Of a DNA stretch of 17,968 bases, positions 1 through 6,279 are shown piece after piece. The stretch is from a bacterium. Its GTDB lineage: Bacteria; Patescibacteriota; Dojkabacteria; JAKAPS01; JAJZLI01. The notes beneath the pieces were generated by a model. That model ran no database searches. It was not told where the DNA came from and saw nothing but the letters and a program-made list of their open reading frames with translations. The DNA lies in assembly GCA_021803645.1 (NCBI GenBank), contig JAJZLI010000005.1:1-17968 (forward strand), given 5' to 3'. Position numbers and translations under genes: made by a program. Every line of letters starts with the position of its first letter. The first letter of the stretch is position 1.

Positions 1-81
1 AATTCTTTTTTATTCATAACATATTAAACATAACTAAAACTAAATATTTTCGCAAGATTTATAACACACGCTCATTTTTTA
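1..81. other. window edge, intergenic, possible start of a further minus gene
   Basis: No complete gene lies here. On the minus strand an ATG at 15-17 opens a frame (M-N-K-K-E) that leaves the window after five codons, so it may be the start of the next minus-strand gene. There is no Shine-Dalgarno in front of it. The rest is AT-rich and I see no clear terminator for the gene ending at 82. Confidence 0.2.
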
Positions 82-1023
82 TTAATAAGTTATAATATTT
101 GCTGATGATATGCTTGATAAAATTCTATGCAAAGAATCTAGAATGGACTGGAAATTATTTATCAATTTCTTTTTATCATCACTAAGTGCTTCATTAATAC
201 CTTCATCTTCTTGTAATCCTGAAGGAGTGAGATGCTTTATGTACTCATGAATATTGTTAATATAGGCTTTAAATATATTTAAATAACTACCAGGAATGAA
301 CATATGGTCAATATGAGCTCTTATAATTTCCTCTATAGAAATAAGTACTGAGTTTGTCGTACTTGAAGGTAGGCGCACCTTATCTACAGGTCCAAGAGAG
401 AGTCTTAAAATATCAAAAACAACAGGAACTAGAGCATCAACATAGCCCATACCCTCAAATTGCTTATATATCTCTGCAAGTAAATAATCCCTTTGTTCAT
501 AAGATAAAACTGACCCATTAATAAAATCTATCATGTCATAATAAAATGAAGGCAACCTATCACCTGTATATTTAATCCTATGAATCAACTCAGAAAATAG
601 AACATCTTCACTAGATAATGATTCTGACATGGCAAATTCCCGAAGCAGGGTCAGTACATCATCATCAGTACTGCCTTCTAAACTAGTATTTCCTTTTGCA
701 TAAATTTTACGCTCTGCTATTCTACGTATTACCCTACCAAAAAGAAGATTTCCTGATACCATCTCCCCAATACTCTCAAAATAAACACCATGGGTTCCAC
801 TAGAAACATTGAAAGAGGCATCCACAACAATACAAGAGAGTTCACTTACACTTAGCAACCCATAGAAAGGACTATTTCTATCATATAAACATCCATTAAC
901 TATAACTTCCACCATTGATACCATTGACAAATCTGGAGAAGAGATCCCCTCCTTAATAAGAGCAATACATGACTCTTTATTTACTCCATGTTCTTCTTCA
1001 TGTGGTTGTTCTGGATTTTCCAT
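82..1023 (-). CDS. hypothetical protein, about 313 aa
   Basis: Family not recognised. The protein is soluble-looking, mixed alpha/beta in composition, with an acidic N-terminus (MENPEQPHEEEHG) and a Ser/Lys-rich, probably helical C-terminal third. I see no catalytic motif, signal peptide or Cys cluster. The start is uncertain. The frame is open to an ATG at 1087-1089, which would add a hydrophobic 22-residue leader. An intermediate ATG at 1039-1041 sits 8 nt after a TAAAAT box, the spacing seen at other starts here. I chose the ATG at 1021-1023 because the longer forms use up the DNA that must hold promoters for this gene and for the divergent FMN-binding gene at 1139. If the long form is real, the protein would be membrane-anchored. 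The frame itself is convincing; its function is unknown. Confidence 0.6.
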   Translation of the reverse strand: MENPEQPHEEEHGVNKESCIALIKEGISSPDLSMVSMVEVIVNGCLYDRNSPFYGLLSVSELSCIVVDASFNVSSGTHGVYFESIGEMVSGNLLFGRVIRRIAERKIYAKGNTSLEGSTDDDVLTLLREFAMSESLSSEDVLFSELIHRIKYTGDRLPSFYYDMIDFINGSVLSYEQRDYLLAEIYKQFEGMGYVDALVPVVFDILRLSLGPVDKVRLPSSTTNSVLISIEEIIRAHIDHMFIPGSYLNIFKAYINNIHEYIKHLTPSGLQEDEGINEALSDDKKKLINNFQSILDSLHRILSSISSANIITY

Positions 1024-1138
1024 AATCTGCAAATCAAACATGTAACGTAATTTTAATAATAACATAGTTATAAAAAATAGGATATTCATGCTCTATTAAT
1101 TTTTCTTTAATCTTTTTAAATTAGCATGCAAGCTTGTT

Positions 1139-1615
1139 ATGAGAAGATATATTCAAATTACTTTTTTTTCCTTGCTATTTTTAGCACTCCTTATATATGT
1201 AAGGGTAATAAAAGGTATTGGGGGTAATTATAAACCAATACTTACTACAAAGAAAACACAAAATCAAAATAATTCACAAGTTGCAACAACAACAAATAAT
1301 AACAGTGGTAGCTCACAAAGTACTACTTCCAACAAATATAAAGACGGAACATACACAGGGCAAGTTGAAAATGTATATTACGGAAATGTACAAGTACAAG
1401 TCACTGTATCCTCTGGGGCAATATCAAAAATCAATGTACTACAATACCCAAATGATAACCCAACTTCTAACTACATCAGTACACAAGCAATATCAATGCT
1501 CAAATCAGAAGTAATACAGACACAAAGTGGTAACGTGAATATGATATCTGGGGCCTCATATGTATCAAGTGGGTTTATCCAATCGCTACAATCTGCCCTG
1601 TCTCAAGCCGGTTAA
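1139..1615 (+). CDS. membrane-anchored FMN-binding domain protein
   Basis: This 158-aa protein has a short basic N-terminus (MRR) and one hydrophobic segment at about residues 8-26, predicted to anchor it with the C-terminus outside. Residues 36-66 are a Gln/Asn/Ser/Thr-rich low-complexity linker. Residues 67-158 match the FMN_bind domain of NqrC/RnfG-like proteins: it opens KDGTYTG and ends with the flavin-attachment region S137-G-A-S140 followed by YVSSGFIQSLQSAL. In this family ApbE links FMN through a phosphoester to the last residue of an S/T-G-A-T motif. Here that residue is Ser, and the usual Asp six positions earlier is Asn134. The next gene is apbE, 6 nt downstream, followed by an NqrB-like/FNR fusion, so it is probably the extracytoplasmic flavin acceptor of an electron-transfer chain. 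The electron acceptor is unknown. Confidence 0.88.
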   Translation: MRRYIQITFFSLLFLALLIYVRVIKGIGGNYKPILTTKKTQNQNNSQVATTTNNNSGSSQSTTSNKYKDGTYTGQVENVYYGNVQVQVTVSSGAISKINVLQYPNDNPTSNYISTQAISMLKSEVIQTQSGNVNMISGASYVSSGFIQSLQSALSQAG

Positions 1616-1621
1616 AAATAT

Positions 1622-2362
1622 ATGAAAAAGATGGCAACAATAATGGCAATGCCGGTAATAATTGATGTTAATGAAACTAATATAGACAAGAGTGTGTTTG
1701 ATAAAGTATTTGAATATTTAAGATACATAGATAATAAATTTAGTACATATAAAAATAACAGTGAAATAGAAAAAATTAACAGACAAGAAATACATTACGA
1801 TGAATATAGTAAAGACATGAAAACAATATTGAAATTATCAGAAAAAACTAAAAAAGAAACTAATGGATATTTTGATATAAAACATAATGACAAACTAGAT
1901 CCATCAGGAATTGTCAAGGGATTTGCAATACACAAAGCTTGCCAGATATTAAAAAAAAGTGGATATAAAAATTACTATATAGAAATTGCGGGAGATATAG
2001 AAATATCAGGACTAAATCAAGATAGAAAAAAATGGAGGGTCGGTATAGAAAATCCATTCTCAAGAGGAGAAATCATTAAAGTTTTAGAACTTACAAATAA
2101 AGGAATAGCTACTTCTGGAAAATATATAAGAGGGGAACATATTTGGAATAATACAAAAGATCAAACTAAAAATGAGGCTATTAGCATTACAGTAATATCA
2201 AATAATGTATATAATGCAGACAGATTTGCCACAGCAGCATTTGCAATGGGAGAGAAAGGCATATTATTCATAGAGAAACTAAGAAATACAGAGGGATATA
2301 TGGTGATGAATAATAAAAAAGCTATATTTACTTCAGGATTTGAAAAATACCAGACAGTATGA
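1622..2362 (+). CDS. apbE: FAD:protein FMN transferase (ApbE family)
   Basis: ApbE moves FMN from FAD onto a Ser/Thr of a target protein in a Mg-dependent reaction. Family features visible: MATIMAMPVIIDV at the start (usual 'M-T-MG-T'), FSTYKNNSEIEKIN (usual FS.y...Sei..lN), D93-PSGIVKGFA (usual DLGGIAKGYA), GIATSGKY, and YNAD200-RFAT204-AAFAMG, where Asp and Thr correspond to known metal ligands. At 246 aa it is shorter than the usual 300-350. It has no signal peptide or lipobox, and the usual HIIDP-TG stretch is reduced to HIWNNTKDQTK. It lies 6 nt after the FMN-binding gene and overlaps the next gene by four bases (ATGA at 2359-2362), so the three are almost certainly co-transcribed and its target is likely the upstream protein. 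The lack of an export signal is odd, because the target domain is predicted to be outside. Confidence 0.93.
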   Translation: MKKMATIMAMPVIIDVNETNIDKSVFDKVFEYLRYIDNKFSTYKNNSEIEKINRQEIHYDEYSKDMKTILKLSEKTKKETNGYFDIKHNDKLDPSGIVKGFAIHKACQILKKSGYKNYYIEIAGDIEISGLNQDRKKWRVGIENPFSRGEIIKVLELTNKGIATSGKYIRGEHIWNNTKDQTKNEAISITVISNNVYNADRFATAAFAMGEKGILFIEKLRNTEGYMVMNNKKAIFTSGFEKYQTV

Positions 2363-3888
2363 ACACGTATATAGACACATTTTTAAATAAATTTACAACA
2401 TATAGGTTTACACTATATTACCTAATTGCCATCTATGTTTTTGCATTAATTTTTTGTGCATTTGGTATCTTACCATTTACTATAAAGGATTTATTAATTA
2501 CATCATTCATTGCTATAATTGTAGGATATATTTCCAATGTAGTCCTTGCAACCATAATTGGAGTACCAAGAAATGTAGAGTCAGTATTTATCACGGCATT
2601 AATCTTAACACTAATTATTCCCGCATTTCAAAGTGAATTTGTATTTATATTTTTCGCATCTGGCCTTGCAATGGCATCAAAATATCTTATTACAATAGAT
2701 AGGAGACACATATTTAATCCTGCAGCCGTATCAGTTGCTGCTATTGCCCTACTATCTCCTTCCCATGTAGCAACATGGTGGATTGGATCTGTATATATGT
2801 TACCTATTGTAGCAATAGGAGGATTATTACTTATTAGGAAAATAGGTAAAGAGAAAATGGTATATGCATTTCTAGAAACATACTTAATACTGACAATAAT
2901 TGCATCTATTATAAATAAAGTACCAATATCCACAGCAGTAAACCTTAGCATATTAAACTCTCCTGTTTTCTTCCTTGCATTTGTAATGTTAACAGAACCA
3001 ATAACATCTCCATCAAGGGAAAAAATGCAATATTACTATGCAATATTTGCAGCCATTGCATTCTCTACCCCAGAACTAAAAATCTTCAATATAGGGTTTA
3101 CTCCTGAATTATCTTTGTGTGGAGCAAACCTATTTGCATATATTATAAATCCAAATTATAGAATAGACTTCATATTAGAGAAGAAGGAACAATTATCAAA
3201 AGATACAATATATTTCATATTTAAAACCAGAAATAAAATAAGATATTTAGCAGGTCAGTATATGGAATGGATTCTTCCTCATAAAAAGACAGATGACAGA
3301 GGAAACAGAAGATATTTTTCATTTGCCTCATCTCCAACAGAAAATAGTGTGTCAATACTTGTAAGATTTCCTGATAATCCAAGTAGTTATAAAAAAGCCC
3401 TTATGAATTTACAAAGAGGAGATAAGATTACTGCAACTGAACTTGCAGGAGATTTCATATTACCATCATCTGTAAGTAAAAACTCACTAGTATTTATTGC
3501 AGGAGGAGTAGGAATAGCCCCATTTATTAGCATGATCAAATACATTATAGATAAAAGAATAAAAACTAACATTACTCTCATATACTCAAATAAAAGCCAA
3601 GGAGATATTTTATTCAAGGACATACTGAAAAAAGCAGAATATTATGGGGTAAAAACTATATATACACTTACAAACCCTAATGAAAACTATGGGTGGTATG
3701 GAGAGAAGGGATATATAGACCAAGATTTAATCAAAAAACATGTCCCTTCATATAACTCATCCATGTTTTATATAGCAGGAGCCCCAATTATGGTAGATAA
3801 TATTCATAATAACCTAATAAAAATGGGAGTTAGTCCAAAACAAATAAAAGAAGACTTTTTCCCTGGGTATATTGAAACAAAAGCATAG
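2359..3888 (+). CDS. NqrB/RnfD-like membrane domain fused to FAD/NAD(P)-binding reductase
   Basis: A 509-aa two-part protein. Residues 15-265 form a polytopic membrane domain of the NqrB/RnfD type, with hallmark segments IGVPRNVESVFITALILTLIIP (about 67-88, split here as family motif), RRHIFNPAA (115-123) and FVMLTEPITSPSR (208-220). Residues 268-509 are a ferredoxin-NADP-reductase-like domain: RRYFSFASSP (317-326) is the FAD-binding RxYS motif, AGGVGIAPF (381-389) the NAD(P) pyrophosphate loop, and FYIAGAP (470-476) plus the terminal FFPGY are typical of the fold. I see no S/TGAT flavinylation site in the membrane half, unlike genuine NqrB. Inferred role: NAD(P)H reduces FAD in the cytoplasm, and electrons cross the membrane half to the FMN protein encoded first in the operon. 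Other Rnf/Nqr subunits are absent from the window, so ion pumping cannot be assumed. Confidence 0.88.
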   Translation: MNTYIDTFLNKFTTYRFTLYYLIAIYVFALIFCAFGILPFTIKDLLITSFIAIIVGYISNVVLATIIGVPRNVESVFITALILTLIIPAFQSEFVFIFFASGLAMASKYLITIDRRHIFNPAAVSVAAIALLSPSHVATWWIGSVYMLPIVAIGGLLLIRKIGKEKMVYAFLETYLILTIIASIINKVPISTAVNLSILNSPVFFLAFVMLTEPITSPSREKMQYYYAIFAAIAFSTPELKIFNIGFTPELSLCGANLFAYIINPNYRIDFILEKKEQLSKDTIYFIFKTRNKIRYLAGQYMEWILPHKKTDDRGNRRYFSFASSPTENSVSILVRFPDNPSSYKKALMNLQRGDKITATELAGDFILPSSVSKNSLVFIAGGVGIAPFISMIKYIIDKRIKTNITLIYSNKSQGDILFKDILKKAEYYGVKTIYTLTNPNENYGWYGEKGYIDQDLIKKHVPSYNSSMFYIAGAPIMVDNIHNNLIKMGVSPKQIKEDFFPGYIETKA

Positions 3889-3900
3889 TGCCCCATAGTA

Positions 3901-3930
3901 TTTGAATATACAACCTATATGTGATATAAT
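3901..3930 (+). promoter_or_regulatory. promoter for the small membrane-protein gene
   Basis: A -35-like TTTGAA (3901-3906) is followed after 18 nt by a perfect -10 TATAAT (3925-3930), with the extended -10 dinucleotide TG at 3922-3923. It lies between the end of the flavin operon and the gene at 3968, and leaves a leader of about 30 nt. Confidence 0.65.
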
Positions 3931-3953
3931 TTGTTTAGAGTCCTTTCAAAGTT

Positions 3954-3960
3954 GAGGAGG
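3954..3960 (+). promoter_or_regulatory. strong Shine-Dalgarno, GAGGAGG
   Basis: GAGGAGG ends 7 nt before the ATG at 3968 and fixes that start. It is unusual here: most other genes in the window lack a recognisable Shine-Dalgarno. The SD lies in the loop of a small TTGA/TCAA inverted repeat (3952-3965). Confidence 0.8.
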
Positions 3961-3967
3961 GGTCAAG

Positions 3968-4303
3968 ATGACAGCTCCGATGATCCTGCCCGCGGTCCTT
4001 GGTCTAGTATCCATCGTTCTCATATTTTATGGAAGAAGCCGGATCAAAGAACACCAGCGCAGGTTTCCAGAAAAGTTTGCACAGAGAGAGAAGATGAGAG
4101 CGGCTGTAGGGATGAATTTCCTTGCACTCATATGTGTAATCCTTGCGATTACACCCAAAACCCCATATCAGGAAGAACGCGTAGGGGGCTTTTTCTTCAC
4201 CACCTTTGCAATCACATTTCTAGTAGTTGGTATCGCCATCAACCTCTTCAAGAATTCATCAGATCCAAGTGATCTAATTCCCTCAAAAAGGGAAAACAAA
4301 TAA
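3968..4303 (+). CDS. small integral membrane protein, unknown function
   Basis: This 111-aa protein has three hydrophobic segments, roughly residues 5-22, 46-62 and 74-93. Between the first two is a strongly basic stretch (GRSRIKEHQRRFPEKFAQREKMR), and the tail is polar (SSDPSDLIPSKRENK). No family recognised. The start is set by a strong Shine-Dalgarno and a TATAAT promoter upstream. By hand count 149 of 336 bases are G or C (44%), visibly higher than the neighbouring genes, and it uses codons such as CTC, GCC, CGC and CGG that are rare around it. That fits either recent acquisition or a different expression class. It stands alone between the flavin operon and a long hairpin at 4315-4384. 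Confidence 0.75.
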   Translation: MTAPMILPAVLGLVSIVLIFYGRSRIKEHQRRFPEKFAQREKMRAAVGMNFLALICVILAITPKTPYQEERVGGFFFTTFAITFLVVGIAINLFKNSSDPSDLIPSKRENK

Positions 4304-4314
4304 GGACAAAAAAC

Positions 4315-4392
4315 AAAGGGATCGTGATCAAGATCAAAATTGAGCATATCGCTCAAATAATAAATCTTTTTCATTGATCCCTTTCCCTTTTT
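4315..4392 (+). terminator. long three-tier hairpin, likely bidirectional terminator
   Basis: Three nested arms share one axis: AAAGGGATC (4315-4323) with GATCCCTTT (4376-4384), AAGAT (4330-4334) with ATCTT (4364-4368), and TTGAGC (4340-4345) with GCTCAA (4351-4356) closing a 5-nt loop. A run of five T (4388-4392) follows on the plus strand. On the minus strand the outer stem is followed, after a G, by six T. It lies between the convergent genes ending at 4303 (plus) and 4505 (minus), so a two-way terminator is the simplest reading. A structured RNA is the alternative. Confidence 0.6.
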
Positions 4393-4395
4393 CAT

Positions 4396-4504
4396 TACTA
4401 ATTCCTTTGTACTCAAGAATATGCACTTTTGGAAAACAGATTGTATTGCACATTTCGACATACCGATGTGTAGAATATTCAGTCTCATCCATGCAAGATA
4501 ATCT
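4396..4504. other. intergenic spacer between convergent genes
   Basis: The spacer lies beyond the long hairpin and before the end of the minus-strand gene at 4505. I see no convincing gene here. A minus-strand frame crossing it also runs through the well-supported gene at 3968-4303 and looks spurious. Confidence 0.5.
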
Positions 4505-4957
4505 CTATTTATAATAGACCATGTATACAGCCATAATACCACCCCAAAATAGAGGGAGAAATTCTGTAGGAAATTTACCAACTAAATTATATGTTGCTTC
4601 TAAAACTTTATTAAAAAAAATAGTATCTTTAACTCCTAGAGTAAGCAAACGTGATGTGATAGCCCTAGCAGCAGTTTTATATCCTTCAGAAGCTTCTATT
4701 TGACCATCAGGATTTACTACAATGCGTCCTCCACCCTTCAATAACTGTAAAATAGCCAATCTAAATTCACCAGATACTGATACTACATCAGTGGATTCAA
4801 CATGAGGAGGGTTTAATATACTGACTCCCGTACTAATACCATCACGAAGATATCTAAGATTAACGACATACTCACCAGGATCTCCCAAAATCATATTTTG
4901 CAATCTCTCTACTACTTCATCTTCTCCATTATCGGGAAATCCTTCCAATGAACTCAT
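4505..4957 (-). CDS. hypothetical protein, 150 aa
   Basis: Family not recognised. The N-terminus is acidic and soluble (MSSLEGFPDNGEDEVVERLQ). The middle holds small beta-like stretches around GGGRIVVNPDGQIEASEGYK (about 75-94). The C-terminus is hydrophobic and aromatic (FLPLFWGGIMAVYMVYYK), possibly a single membrane segment or buried helix. The ATG at 4955-4957 is preferred because nothing upstream extends it convincingly and AT-rich promoter-like DNA lies at 4976-4997. It runs convergent to the gene at 3968 and shares the long hairpin as terminator. Composition looks coding, but there is no functional clue. Confidence 0.55.
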   Translation of the reverse strand: MSSLEGFPDNGEDEVVERLQNMILGDPGEYVVNLRYLRDGISTGVSILNPPHVESTDVVSVSGEFRLAILQLLKGGGRIVVNPDGQIEASEGYKTAARAITSRLLTLGVKDTIFFNKVLEATYNLVGKFPTEFLPLFWGGIMAVYMVYYK

Positions 4958-4975
4958 AAAATATTTATATATAAA

Positions 4976-5000
4976 ATTATAATATGCAAGTATTATAACA
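4976..5000 (-). promoter_or_regulatory. candidate minus-strand -10 boxes
   Basis: Two TATAAT boxes on the minus strand lie upstream of the gene starting at 4957, at 4992-4997 (extended by TG at 4999-5000) and at 4976-4981. I do not find a good -35 for either. Confidence 0.4.
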
Positions 5001-5032
5001 TATAGAAATAATATGACACCCCATAATACAAT

Positions 5033-5224
5033 TTAAATAGACACTTGTATTATTGGTAATGTAGGAGCTATCAAATCTAATATGTCTTTATTATGAGTAT
5101 TTATTATATCCTGTAATATTTCAAAATCAAAAACTGGATTTTCTTTACAAAAACCTATCCTATTTATGATACAACCATTACCACCATAATAAGTCCCCAA
5201 ATTTGCACCAGCACGAGACAACAT
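5033..5224 (-). CDS. hypothetical small protein or gene remnant, 63 aa
   Basis: A 63-codon frame starting MLSRAGANLGTYYGGNGC and ending DLIAPTLPIIQVSI. Family not recognised. It is in the same frame as the 32-aa ORF just upstream (5237-5335); the two are separated only by a TAA and a TAG with a few codons between and after them. Together they may be one decayed gene of about 97 codons or two small genes. There is no Shine-Dalgarno before the ATG. Real coding status is uncertain. Confidence 0.35.
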   Translation of the reverse strand: MLSRAGANLGTYYGGNGCIINRIGFCKENPVFDFEILQDIINTHNKDILDLIAPTLPIIQVSI

Positions 5225-5236
5225 TCCCTATTCTTT

Positions 5237-5335
5237 TTACCTACACCTACAATCAATACAACACACCCCATCATTATTAACAGGAACGAACTCTTTCAAT
5301 AAATTCTCATATTCTTCTTGTTTAGGCATTGTCAT
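5237..5335 (-). CDS. tiny ORF with Cys-rich tail (CCIDCRCR)
   Basis: A 32-codon frame beginning MTMPKQEEYENLLKEF and ending GVCCIDCRCR, so four of its last eight residues are Cys. The sequence is hydrophilic, with an amphipathic N-terminal stretch. The tail could bind metal or be the front of a disrupted enzyme, since CxDxR recalls the zinc site of beta-carbonic anhydrases, but the following sequence does not support that family. The next frame continues in phase after two stop codons. No Shine-Dalgarno or clear promoter. Confidence 0.3.
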   Translation of the reverse strand: MTMPKQEEYENLLKEFVPVNNDGVCCIDCRCR

Positions 5336-5439
5336 AGTATCTGGTGAAATGTAAATATATATACATAAAATTAAGATAAAGATTATTTTACAATAGTCTA
5401 AATTATTCTTTTAACACCAATCCCCCCATAGTAATTTTC

Positions 5440-5457
5440 TACCAAAAATGGTATTAT
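5440..5457 (+). promoter_or_regulatory. extended -10 with overlapping dyad
   Basis: TATTAT (5452-5457) is preceded by TG at 5449-5450, an extended -10. A perfect dyad, TACCA (5440-5444) and TGGTA (5449-5453) around AAAA, overlaps it and could be an operator. No good -35 is visible. The expected transcript starts near 5464, upstream of the gene at 5482. Confidence 0.4.
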
Positions 5458-5481
5458 TTTGCATTGAAATATATTGTGTTT

Positions 5482-6243
5482 ATGGATATAACAGAACGTC
5501 CTCAGAAAGAATACCCAGTACAAATGTCTGGTAGCCCTCAAGAATGGGGAGTACAGATTTTAAATTTTCTATACGATGGCCCTGGCTATGTACTGTTATT
5601 ACCTCTATCCCCTCAACTTGTAACAGGAGAAGAAAGGTTAATGAGGGCATTATGCCTATCAGGAAGAATCACTATAGACCCCAAAGCCAAAGAAAGAAGA
5701 AATTTGATGGTTTCTATTAAACAAACAGAAAAACAATTACCTACCCCAAGGATCATACAAGGATATACTGATAAAGTAAGACAAGTTGCACGATTAATAA
5801 GGATGGGAGAAGAACGAATATGGCGCTACACAAGAAACGAAAGAATTTCAGCTGTAGCAGTTAGCAGTCCCCATACAATATTAAATCCACTTGAAGAATA
5901 TGACCTTCCTTTTTTTGTACATCAAACTGATACTGACAATCCAACATCAGAATTAATAAAAAAAATAAATGCAGAAGGAGAAGTAGATCCTACAGAATAT
6001 ACACAAGCGTTTTTAATGAGGAGGGTACAGATAGGCATACGGTTTATATATCCAGAACTAAGTGATGCAGAAATCATGGGTTTTATAAGTGAATTTTTTG
6101 ACAAACAAGATCCTGAATATGAAGGATATATAAAAAGACTATTTTTATCACTCAGACTAGATGAAGTTATACATGAATCAGGAATACTTTCAGAGTATAT
6201 TAAATATCAAGAAAGACAAATACCATTATCCACTCACTATTGA
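5482..6243 (+). CDS. hypothetical protein, about 253 aa
   Basis: Family not recognised. It is a soluble, charged protein: a compact N-terminal part (GVQILNFLYDGPGYVLLLPLSP), a basic Arg/Lys-rich middle (DKVRQVARLIRMGEERIWRY) and an acidic helical C-terminal third rich in Asp, Glu and Ile. No catalytic motif or membrane segment is evident. I chose the ATG at 5482. The frame also has a TTG at 5464, six codons upstream, which lies about where the extended -10 at 5452-5457 should start transcription, so a leaderless TTG start is possible. It ends at 6243, only 36 nt before the ABC permease gene, whose candidate -35 overlaps this gene's last bases. The Arg-rich middle might bind nucleic acid, but this is a guess. 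Confidence 0.6.
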   Translation: MDITERPQKEYPVQMSGSPQEWGVQILNFLYDGPGYVLLLPLSPQLVTGEERLMRALCLSGRITIDPKAKERRNLMVSIKQTEKQLPTPRIIQGYTDKVRQVARLIRMGEERIWRYTRNERISAVAVSSPHTILNPLEEYDLPFFVHQTDTDNPTSELIKKINAEGEVDPTEYTQAFLMRRVQIGIRFIYPELSDAEIMGFISEFFDKQDPEYEGYIKRLFLSLRLDEVIHESGILSEYIKYQERQIPLSTHY

Positions 6244-6271
6244 AACATTTCACCTATATCATAGGTATAAA
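6240..6271 (+). promoter_or_regulatory. candidate promoter/operator for the ABC transporter
   Basis: TTGAAA (6240-6245) and TATAAA (6266-6271) are separated by 20 nt, longer than ideal. A perfect dyad ACCTAT (6252-6257) and ATAGGT (6261-6266) fills the spacer up to the -10 and could bind a repressor or activator. The -10 ends 8 nt before the ATG at 6280, so the mRNA would be leaderless. Confidence 0.35.
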
Positions 6272-6279
6272 ATATAACT

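Noticed and set aside
1124..1136. GCATGCAAGCTTG matches a common cloning-vector polylinker sequence.
   Set aside because: Only 13 bases match, flanking DNA is ordinary AT-rich sequence and genes continue normally, so vector contamination is unlikely.
3931..4272. A second long plus-strand frame overlapping the small membrane-protein gene.
   Set aside because: It is out of phase with the strong Shine-Dalgarno, Arg/Cys/His-rich in a way typical of a shifted frame, and lacks its own start signals.
4168..4581. Minus-strand frame of 137 codons across the long hairpin.
   Set aside because: It overlaps two better-supported genes and the terminator, and its composition looks like antisense.
5237..5335. 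CxDxR as a beta-carbonic anhydrase zinc site.
   Set aside because: The following residues and stop codons do not continue the family pattern, and the His-xx-Cys ligand pair is absent.
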